Shown: piece by piece, positions 26,039 through 35,098 of the stretch
Layout of the letters: each line of letters starts with the position of its first letter
Position numbering within the stretch: position 1 is the first letter of the stretch
Assembly: GCA_041160955.1 (NCBI GenBank)
Contig: JBEAVK010000098.1
Span: 1-64,000, forward strand
Direction of reading: 5' to 3'
Length of the DNA: 64,000 nucleotides
Source: M3007 sp041160955
Lineage (GTDB): Bacteria > Bacteroidota > Bacteroidia > Chitinophagales > Saprospiraceae
Notes under the pieces: model-generated
Databases searched by the model: none
The model's input: the letters and a program-made list of their open reading frames with translations, nothing else
Told to the model about the DNA's origin: nothing
Made by a program: the position numbers and the translations under genes

Positions 26039-28453
26039 ATGGATAATTCACTAAAAGGTGCTTTTTTTGCACTTGAAATGAATACATCCAAATTTTTTCA
26101 GTTTACACGGGGCTGCGCTATATTTATCGTTCTTTTTTTGGTTTTTGCTAAAGAGGCAGGTGCGCAGCGGGATACTTCTATGTTGCTCCGGCCAGAGCAA
26201 TTGAATGAGAATGATATCCTTACATTTTTTAAAATTAAAGATAAAGAGGTTATTCAGTCGGTTTCGAGGGTAAAAGAAAAACCTGGAGACCTACCTTTTT
26301 CTACTTGGGTCATTACCTCGGAGGATATATTGCGGTACGGTTTTGTTACGCTCGCCGACGTACTCAAAGCCGCACCGGGGATACGAGTGTCTCAACCTGG
26401 CAATGCTACCGAGGGCGAAACCTTTATGATTAGGGGCTTGAGCGGTAACCAATATGTAAAGATATTGATCAACGATATACCCATTAAACCAAGCGTTACA
26501 CTAGGTATGCCCATTGGTGCGCAATTACCCATTCGGCAAGCAGAACGAATAGAGGTATTATACGGCACATCGGGTGGTATGATGTATGGCAACGAGGCTT
26601 GTGCTGGAGTGGTCAATATTATTATCAAGGAGACCGATCGCCCTATTTATACACAAGCCGATTTGGGCTTTGGGACGCAAGGGTACAATAGTCTCGATTT
26701 GATGTTTGGAGGACGCTTGTTTAAAGATAAAAATGTGATGCGGTTTAGTTTGTATGGGAGTAGTACGGTGCGGAATAAGACGGATATTTTTTGGGATAAA
26801 GTTGCTTTTGATCCACGGGCATATTATTTAAGAGGGATGAATGATGTTGATTTTGCTAATTTTGAAAATTTTAAAGAGAGCGTTACCGGAGATAATCAGG
26901 CCATTAAAAGACCACAAGAACATATAAGCCGTATGTTTGGGATGATGTTAACTTGGAGAGGTGCACAGTTTAGTTATCATCGGATGGGTCGTTCAGATCC
27001 TTCTTGTTTGGGTTATAGTCCATTAGCTATATCTTACGCGACTACGGGCAAGCAAATAAAGGATAGAATTGATGTGTATAGCCTTAAATTTTGGAAAAAG
27101 AGGGCTAATTATCAATTGATATCTAATTCGTCGTTAGAATTGTACAAAATAGAAAATACCTCTAGTGCAAATTATATTTTTAATAGTGTGAATGCCCTAA
27201 GTTATTTATCCCAAGGAGGTGATAGCTTGTCTGAGTTGGATAAAGGTCTAATTTTAAATAGAGACAAAAATGCGCTTACCTCAGGAACAAGATATATTTA
27301 TGCAAGAAGCGCTGATTGGCGTTGGGACGCTATCGCCCGATTTCGATTATGGAGGCATTTATGGATGGATAATGGGATGAATACTCAAACTGGAATAGGC
27401 TATCCACAAGTAGGGCAATTTGAACGGCCACAATTCCAAAAATTGTTTAGTTATAAAGAGGATAATGAAAGTCCATTTAATCGTAATGCTGGAAGAGAAG
27501 TGAGCATAATCTTTCATGCCTATTCAAATTTGGAATGGATAGGAAAAAAAGTTAGGATTACTGCTGGTTTGGGTGCTGCTACATCCCAAAAAATATCACC
27601 ACGATTTGCTGCATTATATAGGCTAGATTCTGTTTCCTGCTTTTTTGCAAATGCATCACAGACCTATAAACAGTTTCAGATATACCAGCAAAGGAATACT
27701 TTTGAATATTTTGTTTTATTTGGAGATACGACCATAGCACCCTATTTTCCGTACTCCGATGGTATAGATATTTTCAATACTATTGAAACTTTCCGAAGTG
27801 CTGAACTGGGCTATCGCAGGAAGAAATCAGAAATTCTCTTTTTTGCACAACAGAGTTATGGATTGAGTCGAGATGGATATTTTAGGCAGGGGCCAAGATC
27901 TCGATACATTGGTGGTTATTATTCAAATCCGGGTTTGTCCCATCAAATATGGGGTATTCAAACCCGTTTAGTAACCGAAAATATAGTCGAAATAAATAAG
28001 AAAGGTAGAGTAGAACGCAATATCACTTGGCGGAATGAACTATTTGTTCAATATTCGAGGGGTAAGGAATGGTATGGGCTAAATATCAATCCAACTGAAG
28101 AAATCCGAAATTTCCCCAAATTTATTACTCAGTTCAGGTCTTCTGGGCGCACAGGAAGGCTCCAATATACTATTGCTGCTAATAGGCAATCATCGGTATT
28201 ACCTAAAAGTGCCCCATTCTATAGTTTATGGTCAACTCAGTTTAGTAGAGCGGAAAAACATCCTGGATTTTCAACATGGGACTTACTCTTCCGTTTTTAC
28301 TTAAATAAAAATTTTGTACTCTATTTCAATACCGTCAATATTTTCAACAGAAAAACCTACGGAATTGATGCCAGCGGATCTATTGATGACCTACTCGCTC
28401 CCCTTCAACAACGCCGCCAAATGCGCTTTGGCATTAATTACAATATGAATTAA
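26039..28453 (+). CDS. TonB-dependent outer-membrane receptor
   Basis: An 804-residue receptor. A long signal peptide ends at AKEAGAQ (about residue 42); a second in-frame ATG at 26078 would give a shorter, also plausible, signal. The plug domain (about residues 80-205) has FSTWVITSEDILRYGF, APGIRVSQPG, MIRGLSGNQYVKILIND and RIEVLYGTSGGMMYG / AGVVNIII. The rest is a 22-strand-type barrel with a closing aromatic strand (FGINYNMN). There is no carboxypeptidase-like N-terminal domain and no SusD partner, so this resembles a siderophore/cofactor-type receptor rather than SusC. Ligand unknown. The DUF1015 gene starts one base after its stop. Confidence 0.9.
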   Translation: MDNSLKGAFFALEMNTSKFFQFTRGCAIFIVLFLVFAKEAGAQRDTSMLLRPEQLNENDILTFFKIKDKEVIQSVSRVKEKPGDLPFSTWVITSEDILRYGFVTLADVLKAAPGIRVSQPGNATEGETFMIRGLSGNQYVKILINDIPIKPSVTLGMPIGAQLPIRQAERIEVLYGTSGGMMYGNEACAGVVNIIIKETDRPIYTQADLGFGTQGYNSLDLMFGGRLFKDKNVMRFSLYGSSTVRNKTDIFWDKVAFDPRAYYLRGMNDVDFANFENFKESVTGDNQAIKRPQEHISRMFGMMLTWRGAQFSYHRMGRSDPSCLGYSPLAISYATTGKQIKDRIDVYSLKFWKKRANYQLISNSSLELYKIENTSSANYIFNSVNALSYLSQGGDSLSELDKGLILNRDKNALTSGTRYIYARSADWRWDAIARFRLWRHLWMDNGMNTQTGIGYPQVGQFERPQFQKLFSYKEDNESPFNRNAGREVSIIFHAYSNLEWIGKKVRITAGLGAATSQKISPRFAALYRLDSVSCFFANASQTYKQFQIYQQRNTFEYFVLFGDTTIAPYFPYSDGIDIFNTIETFRSAELGYRRKKSEILFFAQQSYGLSRDGYFRQGPRSRYIGGYYSNPGLSHQIWGIQTRLVTENIVEINKKGRVERNITWRNELFVQYSRGKEWYGLNINPTEEIRNFPKFITQFRSSGRTGRLQYTIAANRQSSVLPKSAPFYSLWSTQFSRAEKHPGFSTWDLLFRFYLNKNFVLYFNTVNIFNRKTYGIDASGSIDDLLAPLQQRRQMRFGINYNMN

Positions 28454-28454
28454 A

Positions 28455-29576
28455 ATGAACATAAAACCTTTACCCCTTTTAACCCCACGTACCGAACTCG
28501 TACCATCTATGCGCGATTTGGCAGTACAAGTAAAAGATGAAATAAACGCATATATGTCCAATGGGTGGTATAAGCAGATGGAATCCAGCATTTGTATTTA
28601 CCAAATAGTGGCTGATGGGCATACTCATACGGGTATTTTAGCCCTCAATGACATCAACGATTTTGACCAAGGGAAAATAAAAAAACACGAAAAAACACTC
28701 ACTAAAAGGGAAGAGGAATATTTTGAATTGCTGCGTAATTGGAAAGCAGTGATTAAACCTGTTTTACTTACTTTCGCCCCAAATACTGATTTAACCAACT
28801 GGATGGATAATTATTTAAGCCTTCATACCAGTAGTTTTAGTATAGCAATACCTGAATATGGCGAAGTACATCATTATTGGCTGGTGACCGATTTAAACGA
28901 AATTAAAGCCATACAGGCTATTTTTGAAAACATTCCTGCCGTTTATATCGCCGATGGCCACCACAGGACTACCGCTATTGCCAATATGTCGAAACGAACA
29001 GAAGAGGAAAAACAGGGTTTGGATTTTAGTCACCTTTTTGCTGCTTATTTCCCCGATGACCAATTGGATATTTTGGGCTACCATCGTGTAGTGGCACTAG
29101 ATAGTGAAGCAGCGGCGGAACAGTTTATCGTATCTATTAAAAATAAATTTGGGCTTAGTCTTTTGCCAACACCACGCCTTCCTCTGCGCAAACGCGAGGT
29201 AATAGTGGTGTATAAAGCACAGTTTTATGCCTTAGATTTTTCAGTAAATAACCCCCAATCGGAGGTATTTTCTGCTATGCACGATACATATACCCTAGAT
29301 ACGGCTTTGTTAAATGATTTGGTATTTACGGATATATTAGGCGTAGAAAACGTGCGTTCCGATAAACGCATCACCTATATGGATGGTGCAAGTGGATTTA
29401 CTGGAATGCTTTGGACTACCCAAAATAACCAACATAAAATTGGTTTTTTACTTTTCCCGGTTGCTATCGAAGACCTCTATCATTTATCCGATCAAGGCGA
29501 TAGTCTGCCACCCAAAAGCACGTGGTTTGAGCCTAGAATTAGGAGCGGATTGGCGGTTTGTAGTTTGCTGCATTAG
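28455..29576 (+). CDS. DUF1015 family protein (SerK/ParB-like fold)
   Basis: A 373-residue cytoplasmic protein of the DUF1015 family. Recognisable by the central YIADGHHRTTAIANM motif (about residues 168-182), the N-terminal region, and the C-terminal LPPKSTWFEPRIRSGL. DUF1015 is distantly related to the ParB/SerK ADP-dependent serine kinase fold, whose DGHHR motif binds nucleotide; kinase activity is only an inference. It begins one base after the TonB receptor stop, so it is probably co-transcribed with it. In many Bacteroidota this gene sits beside serA/serC, which are not in this window. Confidence 0.88.
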   Translation: MNIKPLPLLTPRTELVPSMRDLAVQVKDEINAYMSNGWYKQMESSICIYQIVADGHTHTGILALNDINDFDQGKIKKHEKTLTKREEEYFELLRNWKAVIKPVLLTFAPNTDLTNWMDNYLSLHTSSFSIAIPEYGEVHHYWLVTDLNEIKAIQAIFENIPAVYIADGHHRTTAIANMSKRTEEEKQGLDFSHLFAAYFPDDQLDILGYHRVVALDSEAAAEQFIVSIKNKFGLSLLPTPRLPLRKREVIVVYKAQFYALDFSVNNPQSEVFSAMHDTYTLDTALLNDLVFTDILGVENVRSDKRITYMDGASGFTGMLWTTQNNQHKIGFLLFPVAIEDLYHLSDQGDSLPPKSTWFEPRIRSGLAVCSLLH

Positions 29577-29643
29577 TAGGTTTTTTAAGTCGGCCAAAAG
29601 GAAAAGTAAAAACACTATTTTGAACAATCAAACATTACTTTAT

Positions 29644-32568
29644 ATGAAAAAATTATTACTTTTCTCGCTCCTTTTGTCTTGCTTGGCTAACGCAATACAT
29701 GCACAAACCCCTAAAGATGCCACTGTTGCGATCACGGCAACTGTTACCACAAATCCAGCCAAAATTGTATTAACATGGCCCAATCCATCTGCCGCCGATC
29801 TTACCCTGCGCCGCCGGAAAAAAGGACAAGCAGGTGGGGCATGGATGCAATTGATCAACCAAAACGCTTCCACAACAGGTACTTACGAAGACACTAATGT
29901 GGAATTGGGCAGTACTTACGAGTATTCCATCCGCAGAATAGCCAACGGTGTTACGGCCCGAGGGTTTGCACATGTTTCGGTGTTAGCACCATTGGTGGAT
30001 TATCGAGGCAAAATTCTTATATTTATTGATTCCGCAGCCGCTGAGGAAATTGGTCTCGAACTCAAGGTATTCAAAGATGCTATGCGTGGCGATGGATGGC
30101 AGCCCGTACCCTATAAAACTGGCGTGTCAGCAACTGTACAAAGTGTTAAAAATCAAATCATTGCAGATTATAACGCCGATCCTACCAATGTTAAGGCAGT
30201 GCTCTTGATCGGTGCTGTTCCTGTGCCGTATTCGGGTAATACGAACTGGGATGGCCATGCAGAACACAATGGCGCATGGCCAGCGGATAGCTATTATGGT
30301 GATATTAACGGTAATTGGACCGATATAACTATCAATAATACTACAGCGGCGCGTGCTGCCAATAAAAACATACCCGGCGATGGCAAATTTGACCAAAGTG
30401 TAATGCCTTCTGCCGCCGAATTAATGGTAGGCCGCATTGATTTTAGTCGGCTCAATACGGCTACTTTCGGGGCAACGCCGAACGAATTATTGAAGCGTTA
30501 TTTCCTGAAAAGTGCGCGTTGGCGTACCAAGCAATATACCGTGAGCAATAAAGCCATTGTGGATGATAATTTTGGTTATTTCGGGGGCGAGTCCTTTGCT
30601 TCCAATGGTTTCCGAAACGCTTATCCGTTGGTAGGTGAAGGCAATGTAATTACGGGCGATTTACGGGCAGATACCGATAATGCCTCTTTTTTGATGGGTT
30701 ATGGCACAGGGCCGGGTTCATATACCAGTGCCAGTGGCGTAGGATCGAGCAGCAATTTTGCACAAGATTCCATTAATATCGTTTTCTCCAATATTTTTGG
30801 TAGTTACCACGGCGACTGGGATTACGAAAGTGATCCACTAATGCCTTCCGTATTGGCCACCAAAGGAGGGATTTTGAGTTGTGGTTGGGCTGGTCGTCCT
30901 AATTGGTTTTTGCAAGGAATGGCCTCCGGTGAAACCATTGGTTACTGTGTACAAGAAACCCAAAATGCACAATTCAACAACGAGTACGGTTCTAATTTTG
31001 GTACGAGTGGTGCGCATGTGTCTTTATTGGGTGATCCAACTACCCGTGCTCAGATCGTAGCACCAGTGGCGAGTTTGAGTTCAACGCGTACATGCTCCAG
31101 CGTCCAACTAACTTGGGGTGCTTCGCCGGATACGGCTATTTTGGGTTATCATGTCTATCGTGGTTTGGGCTTTGATGGGCCATATAACCGATTGACTACC
31201 AATCTAGTAACAGATTTACACTGGTCGGATGCAACACCTTTGGCTGATACTTTATTTTACCAAGTTCGCGCCATAAGGATAGATCATACGCCCGGCGGCG
31301 GTATGTTTTACAATAATAGTATAGGGTTAATTGAGCGGATTATTTTTGTACCGGGTATTGCTCCAACAATCAATATTCTTTCCGATGGTATTTTAACTTG
31401 TAATAATACGACGGCTGTTTTAACGGCTATTGCGACGAATCCAACACCCACTCAGTTTTCCTATCAATGGGCGGGTAGTTCGGGTGTAATACTAAGTACT
31501 GAAGCATCTTTAACTGTTTCACAACCAGGTGTTTATACGGTAACTGTAACTAATTCTGATGGGTGTACATCCCAATCCAGTACTGTAGTTGTTGGAGATT
31601 TTAACGTTCCTATTATTAGTTTTCCTCCTATTACACTTAATTGTATTAATCCAGTAGGTACTTTTACGTTTCCTTTGATCCCCGCAAATGTATTTTATAC
31701 TTACAATGGGCAAGTTTATCAACCTGGAGATCCATTTCTGATTTCTAATCCGGGGGTTTATAATATTCTTGTAACAAATAAAGATACCGGTTGTACAGGA
31801 ACTGTTAATTTATCATTTGTACAGGATCTGGATGCTCCAACCGTAAGCATAAATGCTCCTACCACAGTCCTCCCTTGTAATAATCCCACAATTATACTCG
31901 AAGCAGTAACGAATAGCCCCAATAATACCATCACTTGGATTGCACCTGCGATATCTGGAGGGCCTTTTGTTACAGTTACTACGCCAGGTACCTACTGTGT
32001 TATGGTTACCAATGTTACAAACGGTTGTACTTCATCTACTTGCAAGGATATTGTATTAGATAGTGACCCAATTTCAGCCACTGCCAACGTCATTAATGAA
32101 ATGCCCGCAGGCGCATCAAATGGTGCCATTACGGTCATTGTTAATAGTATTGGTGCTTATAGCTTTCTATGGAATACAGGTGCTACAAGTGGCTCAATTT
32201 TTGGATTAACCGCTGGTATTTATACCGTGACGATAACAGATTTGGCAAATGGCTGTACCCAAACTTCTACTTTTACGGTCAGTTCGCCCAGTGCTACTAA
32301 TGATATACAAGGCTTAGTGGAGTTGTCTGTTCGTCCAAATCCAGCACAAGATTATTTTATCGTAAAGGCAAATTTTGACCGCTCGCTTACCATGACCTCT
32401 GAATTGTATAATATTCAAGGGCAATTAATAGATAAAAAATCTAGCCAAACAGGGCAGAATCTTATTTTTGAATACCAAACCGCTCAATTACCTACTGGTA
32501 TTTATGTTATAAAATTGATGAACAGCGAAGGTAGTATCGTCCGAAAAGTGGTGGTGGAAAACCATTGA
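29644..32568 (+). CDS. Secreted gingipain-like (C25 / clan CD) protein with T9SS sorting domain
   Basis: 974 residues from the ATG at 29644, which opens the signal peptide KKLLLFSLLLSCLANAIHAQ; the frame extends upstream but overlaps the DUF1015 gene. After an FN3-like region (25-115), residues 118-475 resemble the catalytic domain of gingipain-type peptidases: NVKAVLLIGAVPVPY, a histidine loop FGSYHGDWDYES (His389), a cysteine strand GGILSCGWAGRP (Cys413), and the typical end VSLLGDPTTR. An FN3 domain (LTWGASPDTAILGYHVY) and several Ig/SprB-like repeats follow (GVYTVTVTNSDGC). The C-terminus VRPNPAQDYFIVK is a type A T9SS sorting domain. Extracellular proteolysis is likely but not proven. 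Confidence 0.8.
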   Translation: MKKLLLFSLLLSCLANAIHAQTPKDATVAITATVTTNPAKIVLTWPNPSAADLTLRRRKKGQAGGAWMQLINQNASTTGTYEDTNVELGSTYEYSIRRIANGVTARGFAHVSVLAPLVDYRGKILIFIDSAAAEEIGLELKVFKDAMRGDGWQPVPYKTGVSATVQSVKNQIIADYNADPTNVKAVLLIGAVPVPYSGNTNWDGHAEHNGAWPADSYYGDINGNWTDITINNTTAARAANKNIPGDGKFDQSVMPSAAELMVGRIDFSRLNTATFGATPNELLKRYFLKSARWRTKQYTVSNKAIVDDNFGYFGGESFASNGFRNAYPLVGEGNVITGDLRADTDNASFLMGYGTGPGSYTSASGVGSSSNFAQDSINIVFSNIFGSYHGDWDYESDPLMPSVLATKGGILSCGWAGRPNWFLQGMASGETIGYCVQETQNAQFNNEYGSNFGTSGAHVSLLGDPTTRAQIVAPVASLSSTRTCSSVQLTWGASPDTAILGYHVYRGLGFDGPYNRLTTNLVTDLHWSDATPLADTLFYQVRAIRIDHTPGGGMFYNNSIGLIERIIFVPGIAPTINILSDGILTCNNTTAVLTAIATNPTPTQFSYQWAGSSGVILSTEASLTVSQPGVYTVTVTNSDGCTSQSSTVVVGDFNVPIISFPPITLNCINPVGTFTFPLIPANVFYTYNGQVYQPGDPFLISNPGVYNILVTNKDTGCTGTVNLSFVQDLDAPTVSINAPTTVLPCNNPTIILEAVTNSPNNTITWIAPAISGGPFVTVTTPGTYCVMVTNVTNGCTSSTCKDIVLDSDPISATANVINEMPAGASNGAITVIVNSIGAYSFLWNTGATSGSIFGLTAGIYTVTITDLANGCTQTSTFTVSSPSATNDIQGLVELSVRPNPAQDYFIVKANFDRSLTMTSELYNIQGQLIDKKSSQTGQNLIFEYQTAQLPTGIYVIKLMNSEGSIVRKVVVENH

Positions 32569-32630
32569 TCTATTGTATAATGCAATAAAAATAAAAGATA
32601 GTCGTAATTTTTTTCATAAACATAACACAC

Positions 32631-32656
32631 TTTGTTTAGAAAAAGATATACATTTG
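32631..32656 (+). promoter_or_regulatory. Candidate recQ promoter
   Basis: TTTG (32631-32634) and TACATTTG (32649-32656) are spaced by only 14 bases, shorter than the usual 17-23. The -7 box is good. The start would be near 32663, which puts the following hairpin in the recQ leader. Confidence 0.4.
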
Positions 32657-32681
32657 CCGCTCTATCTTATCGTGTATTAAA

Positions 32682-32726
32682 GAAACTGCTCGAAAATCCT
32701 TTTTAAATGGGTTTTCGGGCAGTTTC
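32682..32726 (+). terminator. 18-bp hairpin between the gingipain-like gene and recQ
   Basis: GAAACTGCTCGAAAATCC (32682-32699) pairs with 32709-32726 with two non-Watson-Crick positions; the loop is TTTTTAAAT. It could be the terminator of the upstream gene or a structured recQ leader. It lacks a clean T-run after the stem. Confidence 0.5.
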
Positions 32727-32748
32727 CAACAGCACCAATTTTATTTTT

Positions 32749-34890
32749 ATGGAAAATGCATTAATTGCGCTGAAAAAATATTTCGGCTATGATTCCTTCC
32801 GTCCCATGCAATCTGAAATTATCCAATCGGTTTATGACGGGAAGGACACTATTGTACTCATGCCTACCGGCGGTGGTAAAAGTATCTGTTTTCAAATCCC
32901 GGCACTTACTCTACCCGGTCTTACGGTCGTGATTAGCCCGCTGATTGCTCTGATGAAAGACCAAGTAGAAGGGCTTGTGGCCAATGGCGTTCCCGCAGCA
33001 TTCATCAATAGTTCCTCGGATTCGCGCACGATTACCAAAACAGAAGATGATGCGGTGGATGGCCTACTCAAAATCTTGTATGTTAGCCCCGAAAAAATGG
33101 TCACTCAAAGTTTTCAAACCTTTCTTAAACGTTTGAAAATCAGTCTTTTCGCTATTGATGAAGCGCATTGTATTTCTGCTTGGGGCCACGATTTCAGGCC
33201 AGAATATACCCAATTGAAAATCCTTAAAATGCAGTACCCACATGTCCCAATGATGGCACTCACTGCAACTGCCGACAAATTGACGCGCAAGGATATGTTG
33301 ACACAATTGAGTATGCAAAATCCAGCCGTTTTTATTTCTTCTTTTGATCGGCCAAATATCACACTGACCGTAAAACCTGGGCAAAAACGATACGAGCAGA
33401 TTTATGATTTTTTGCGCAAACACCCCAACCAATCAGGGATCATTTATTGCCTTAGTCGCCGCTCGTGTGAGGAATTGTCCAATAAACTCAACGAAAAAGG
33501 CTTTAAAACGGAATATTATCACGCTGAATTACCACCTCCACGCCGAAGCAAAGTGCAGGAGGATTTTATAAACGATCGCGTGCCTGTTATTTGCGCGACC
33601 ATTGCCTTTGGTATGGGGATCGACAAAAGTAATGTGCGCTTTGTCATTCATTATAACTTGCCCCGCAATGTGGAAGGCTATTATCAGGAAATTGGTAGAG
33701 CAGGTCGGGATGGACTACCTTCGGAGGCGTTGTTGTTTTTTAGTTATGCCGATGTAATGACCTATCGCGATATGATTAATGATTCGGAGGGCGATATTGT
33801 GCAAAAAGAACTTAAAATTGCCAAACTAAACCGGATGTATGAATTTGCAGAAGCACCAGTTTGTAGAAGAAAGACGGTTTTGGCTTATTTTGATGAGGCT
33901 TATGACCAAAATTGTGGTAATTGTGATGTTTGTAAAAATCCACCACGCTATTTTGAAGGTACGCTAGCCGCTCAAAAAGCATTGTCGGCAATAAAGCGTA
34001 CGAATGAAAAAATTGGTATGAATATGTTGGTCAATATCTTGCGCGGTAGCCGCAACCGCGAGATATTGGACAATAAATACGATCAAATAAAGACTTACGG
34101 CATCGGGAAAGAGTATAGTTTTGATGATTGGCTCTATTTTATTATGCAAATGCTGCATACCGGTCTTATCGAAATTGCTTATGATGACAACCATCGCCTG
34201 CGCGTTACTCCTGTGGGCGAGGATGTGCTATTTTCAGGTAAAAAGGTGCAATTGGCCATGCCGATTACTCCTGTAAACAAAGAGGAAAAGAAAAAAGCGG
34301 CTATTGCGGAGATCAAACCTGTTGGTAAGGTGCAAGGACTGCGGGATGAATTATTCGAGCGTTTGCGGGTATTGCGCCGCGATATTGCACAGCAGTCGGG
34401 TATCCCGCCGTATCAGGTATTTAGTGATGCTACCTTGAGTGAAATGTGTGAAAAACGCCCATTGGCCGACACCGATTTGCTGATGGTAAGTGGGGTAGGG
34501 GAGAAGAAATTGCAACAGTTTGGTGCTGCGTTTATTGCCGAAATTCGCCGATTTGTATTGGAAAAAGAGGACGATGGCGTAAAAGTATCGGGCAGTACTT
34601 TCTTAATGACGTACGCATTGTATAAAAAAGGTGTAACGCTGGATCAAATTGCAGTGCAGCGAAACATTAGTCCAACCACGGTATTGGGGCATTTGTGCAA
34701 TATGTATGAACGTGGGGAGGATTTGGATTTGTCGCCATGGATTTCACCGGAGGAATTGGATGTCATCAAAGGATCGTTGTCCTTATTTGAGGAACCGTAT
34801 ATTATGAAGGATATTTTTGAACATTTTCATCAAACGTATTCGTTTGAAAAAATCAGGTGGGCTATTGCTGACGCACGCCGCCGTCCGTAA
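32749..34890 (+). CDS. recQ: ATP-dependent DNA helicase RecQ
   Basis: 3'-5' SF2 helicase for recombination and fork repair. From the ATG at 32749 it has 713 residues. The helicase core has the Q-motif FRPMQSEII, Walker A MPTGGGKS (Lys44), DEAH at 137-140 within FAIDEAHCISAWGHDFRPEY, TATA, and motif VI QEIGRAGRDG. The zinc-binding cysteines (CRRK, then CGNCDVC) are present, then the RQC wing, an HRDC domain (about 520-600) and a C-terminal helicase-associated HTH (VTLDQIAVQRNISPTTVLGH). I rejected the ATG at 32707 because it lies inside the hairpin and adds no conserved residues. Confidence 0.95.
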   Translation: MENALIALKKYFGYDSFRPMQSEIIQSVYDGKDTIVLMPTGGGKSICFQIPALTLPGLTVVISPLIALMKDQVEGLVANGVPAAFINSSSDSRTITKTEDDAVDGLLKILYVSPEKMVTQSFQTFLKRLKISLFAIDEAHCISAWGHDFRPEYTQLKILKMQYPHVPMMALTATADKLTRKDMLTQLSMQNPAVFISSFDRPNITLTVKPGQKRYEQIYDFLRKHPNQSGIIYCLSRRSCEELSNKLNEKGFKTEYYHAELPPPRRSKVQEDFINDRVPVICATIAFGMGIDKSNVRFVIHYNLPRNVEGYYQEIGRAGRDGLPSEALLFFSYADVMTYRDMINDSEGDIVQKELKIAKLNRMYEFAEAPVCRRKTVLAYFDEAYDQNCGNCDVCKNPPRYFEGTLAAQKALSAIKRTNEKIGMNMLVNILRGSRNREILDNKYDQIKTYGIGKEYSFDDWLYFIMQMLHTGLIEIAYDDNHRLRVTPVGEDVLFSGKKVQLAMPITPVNKEEKKKAAIAEIKPVGKVQGLRDELFERLRVLRRDIAQQSGIPPYQVFSDATLSEMCEKRPLADTDLLMVSGVGEKKLQQFGAAFIAEIRRFVLEKEDDGVKVSGSTFLMTYALYKKGVTLDQIAVQRNISPTTVLGHLCNMYERGEDLDLSPWISPEELDVIKGSLSLFEEPYIMKDIFEHFHQTYSFEKIRWAIADARRRP

Positions 34891-34967
34891 AAACGTTGTA
34901 CTGCACCGTCTAAAATCGTGGAAAAAATCGTGGAAAAACCACAGAAAAAATCGTAAAAAAACCACGG

Positions 34968-35059
34968 AAATTGCGTTTGGAAATTGCGTTTGGCGTAGAG
35001 ACGTTGCAGTGCAACGTCTCTACATCACGGTACAAATCACGGTACAAATCACGGTACAA
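34968..35059. repeat. Cluster of short tandem repeats around a 29-bp palindrome
   Basis: Two 13-bp copies AAATTGCGTTTGG (34968-34980, 34981-34993), then a near-perfect palindrome GTAGAGACGTTGCA-G-TGCAACGTCTCTAC (34995-35023), then three exact 12-bp copies ATCACGGTACAA (35024-35059). It lies between the convergent recQ and DUF2231-LRR genes. The palindrome is of the GTAGAGACGTTGCA type that I recall from intergenic regions of several bacterial phyla. Confidence 0.85.
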
Positions 35060-35098
35060 ACCGGTGAAATAACGCAAATATCACGAACCACGTCCAGA

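Noticed and set aside
32569..32748. A small gene between the gingipain-like gene and recQ
   Set aside because: Only short frames with no start context; the space is taken by a promoter-like box and a hairpin.
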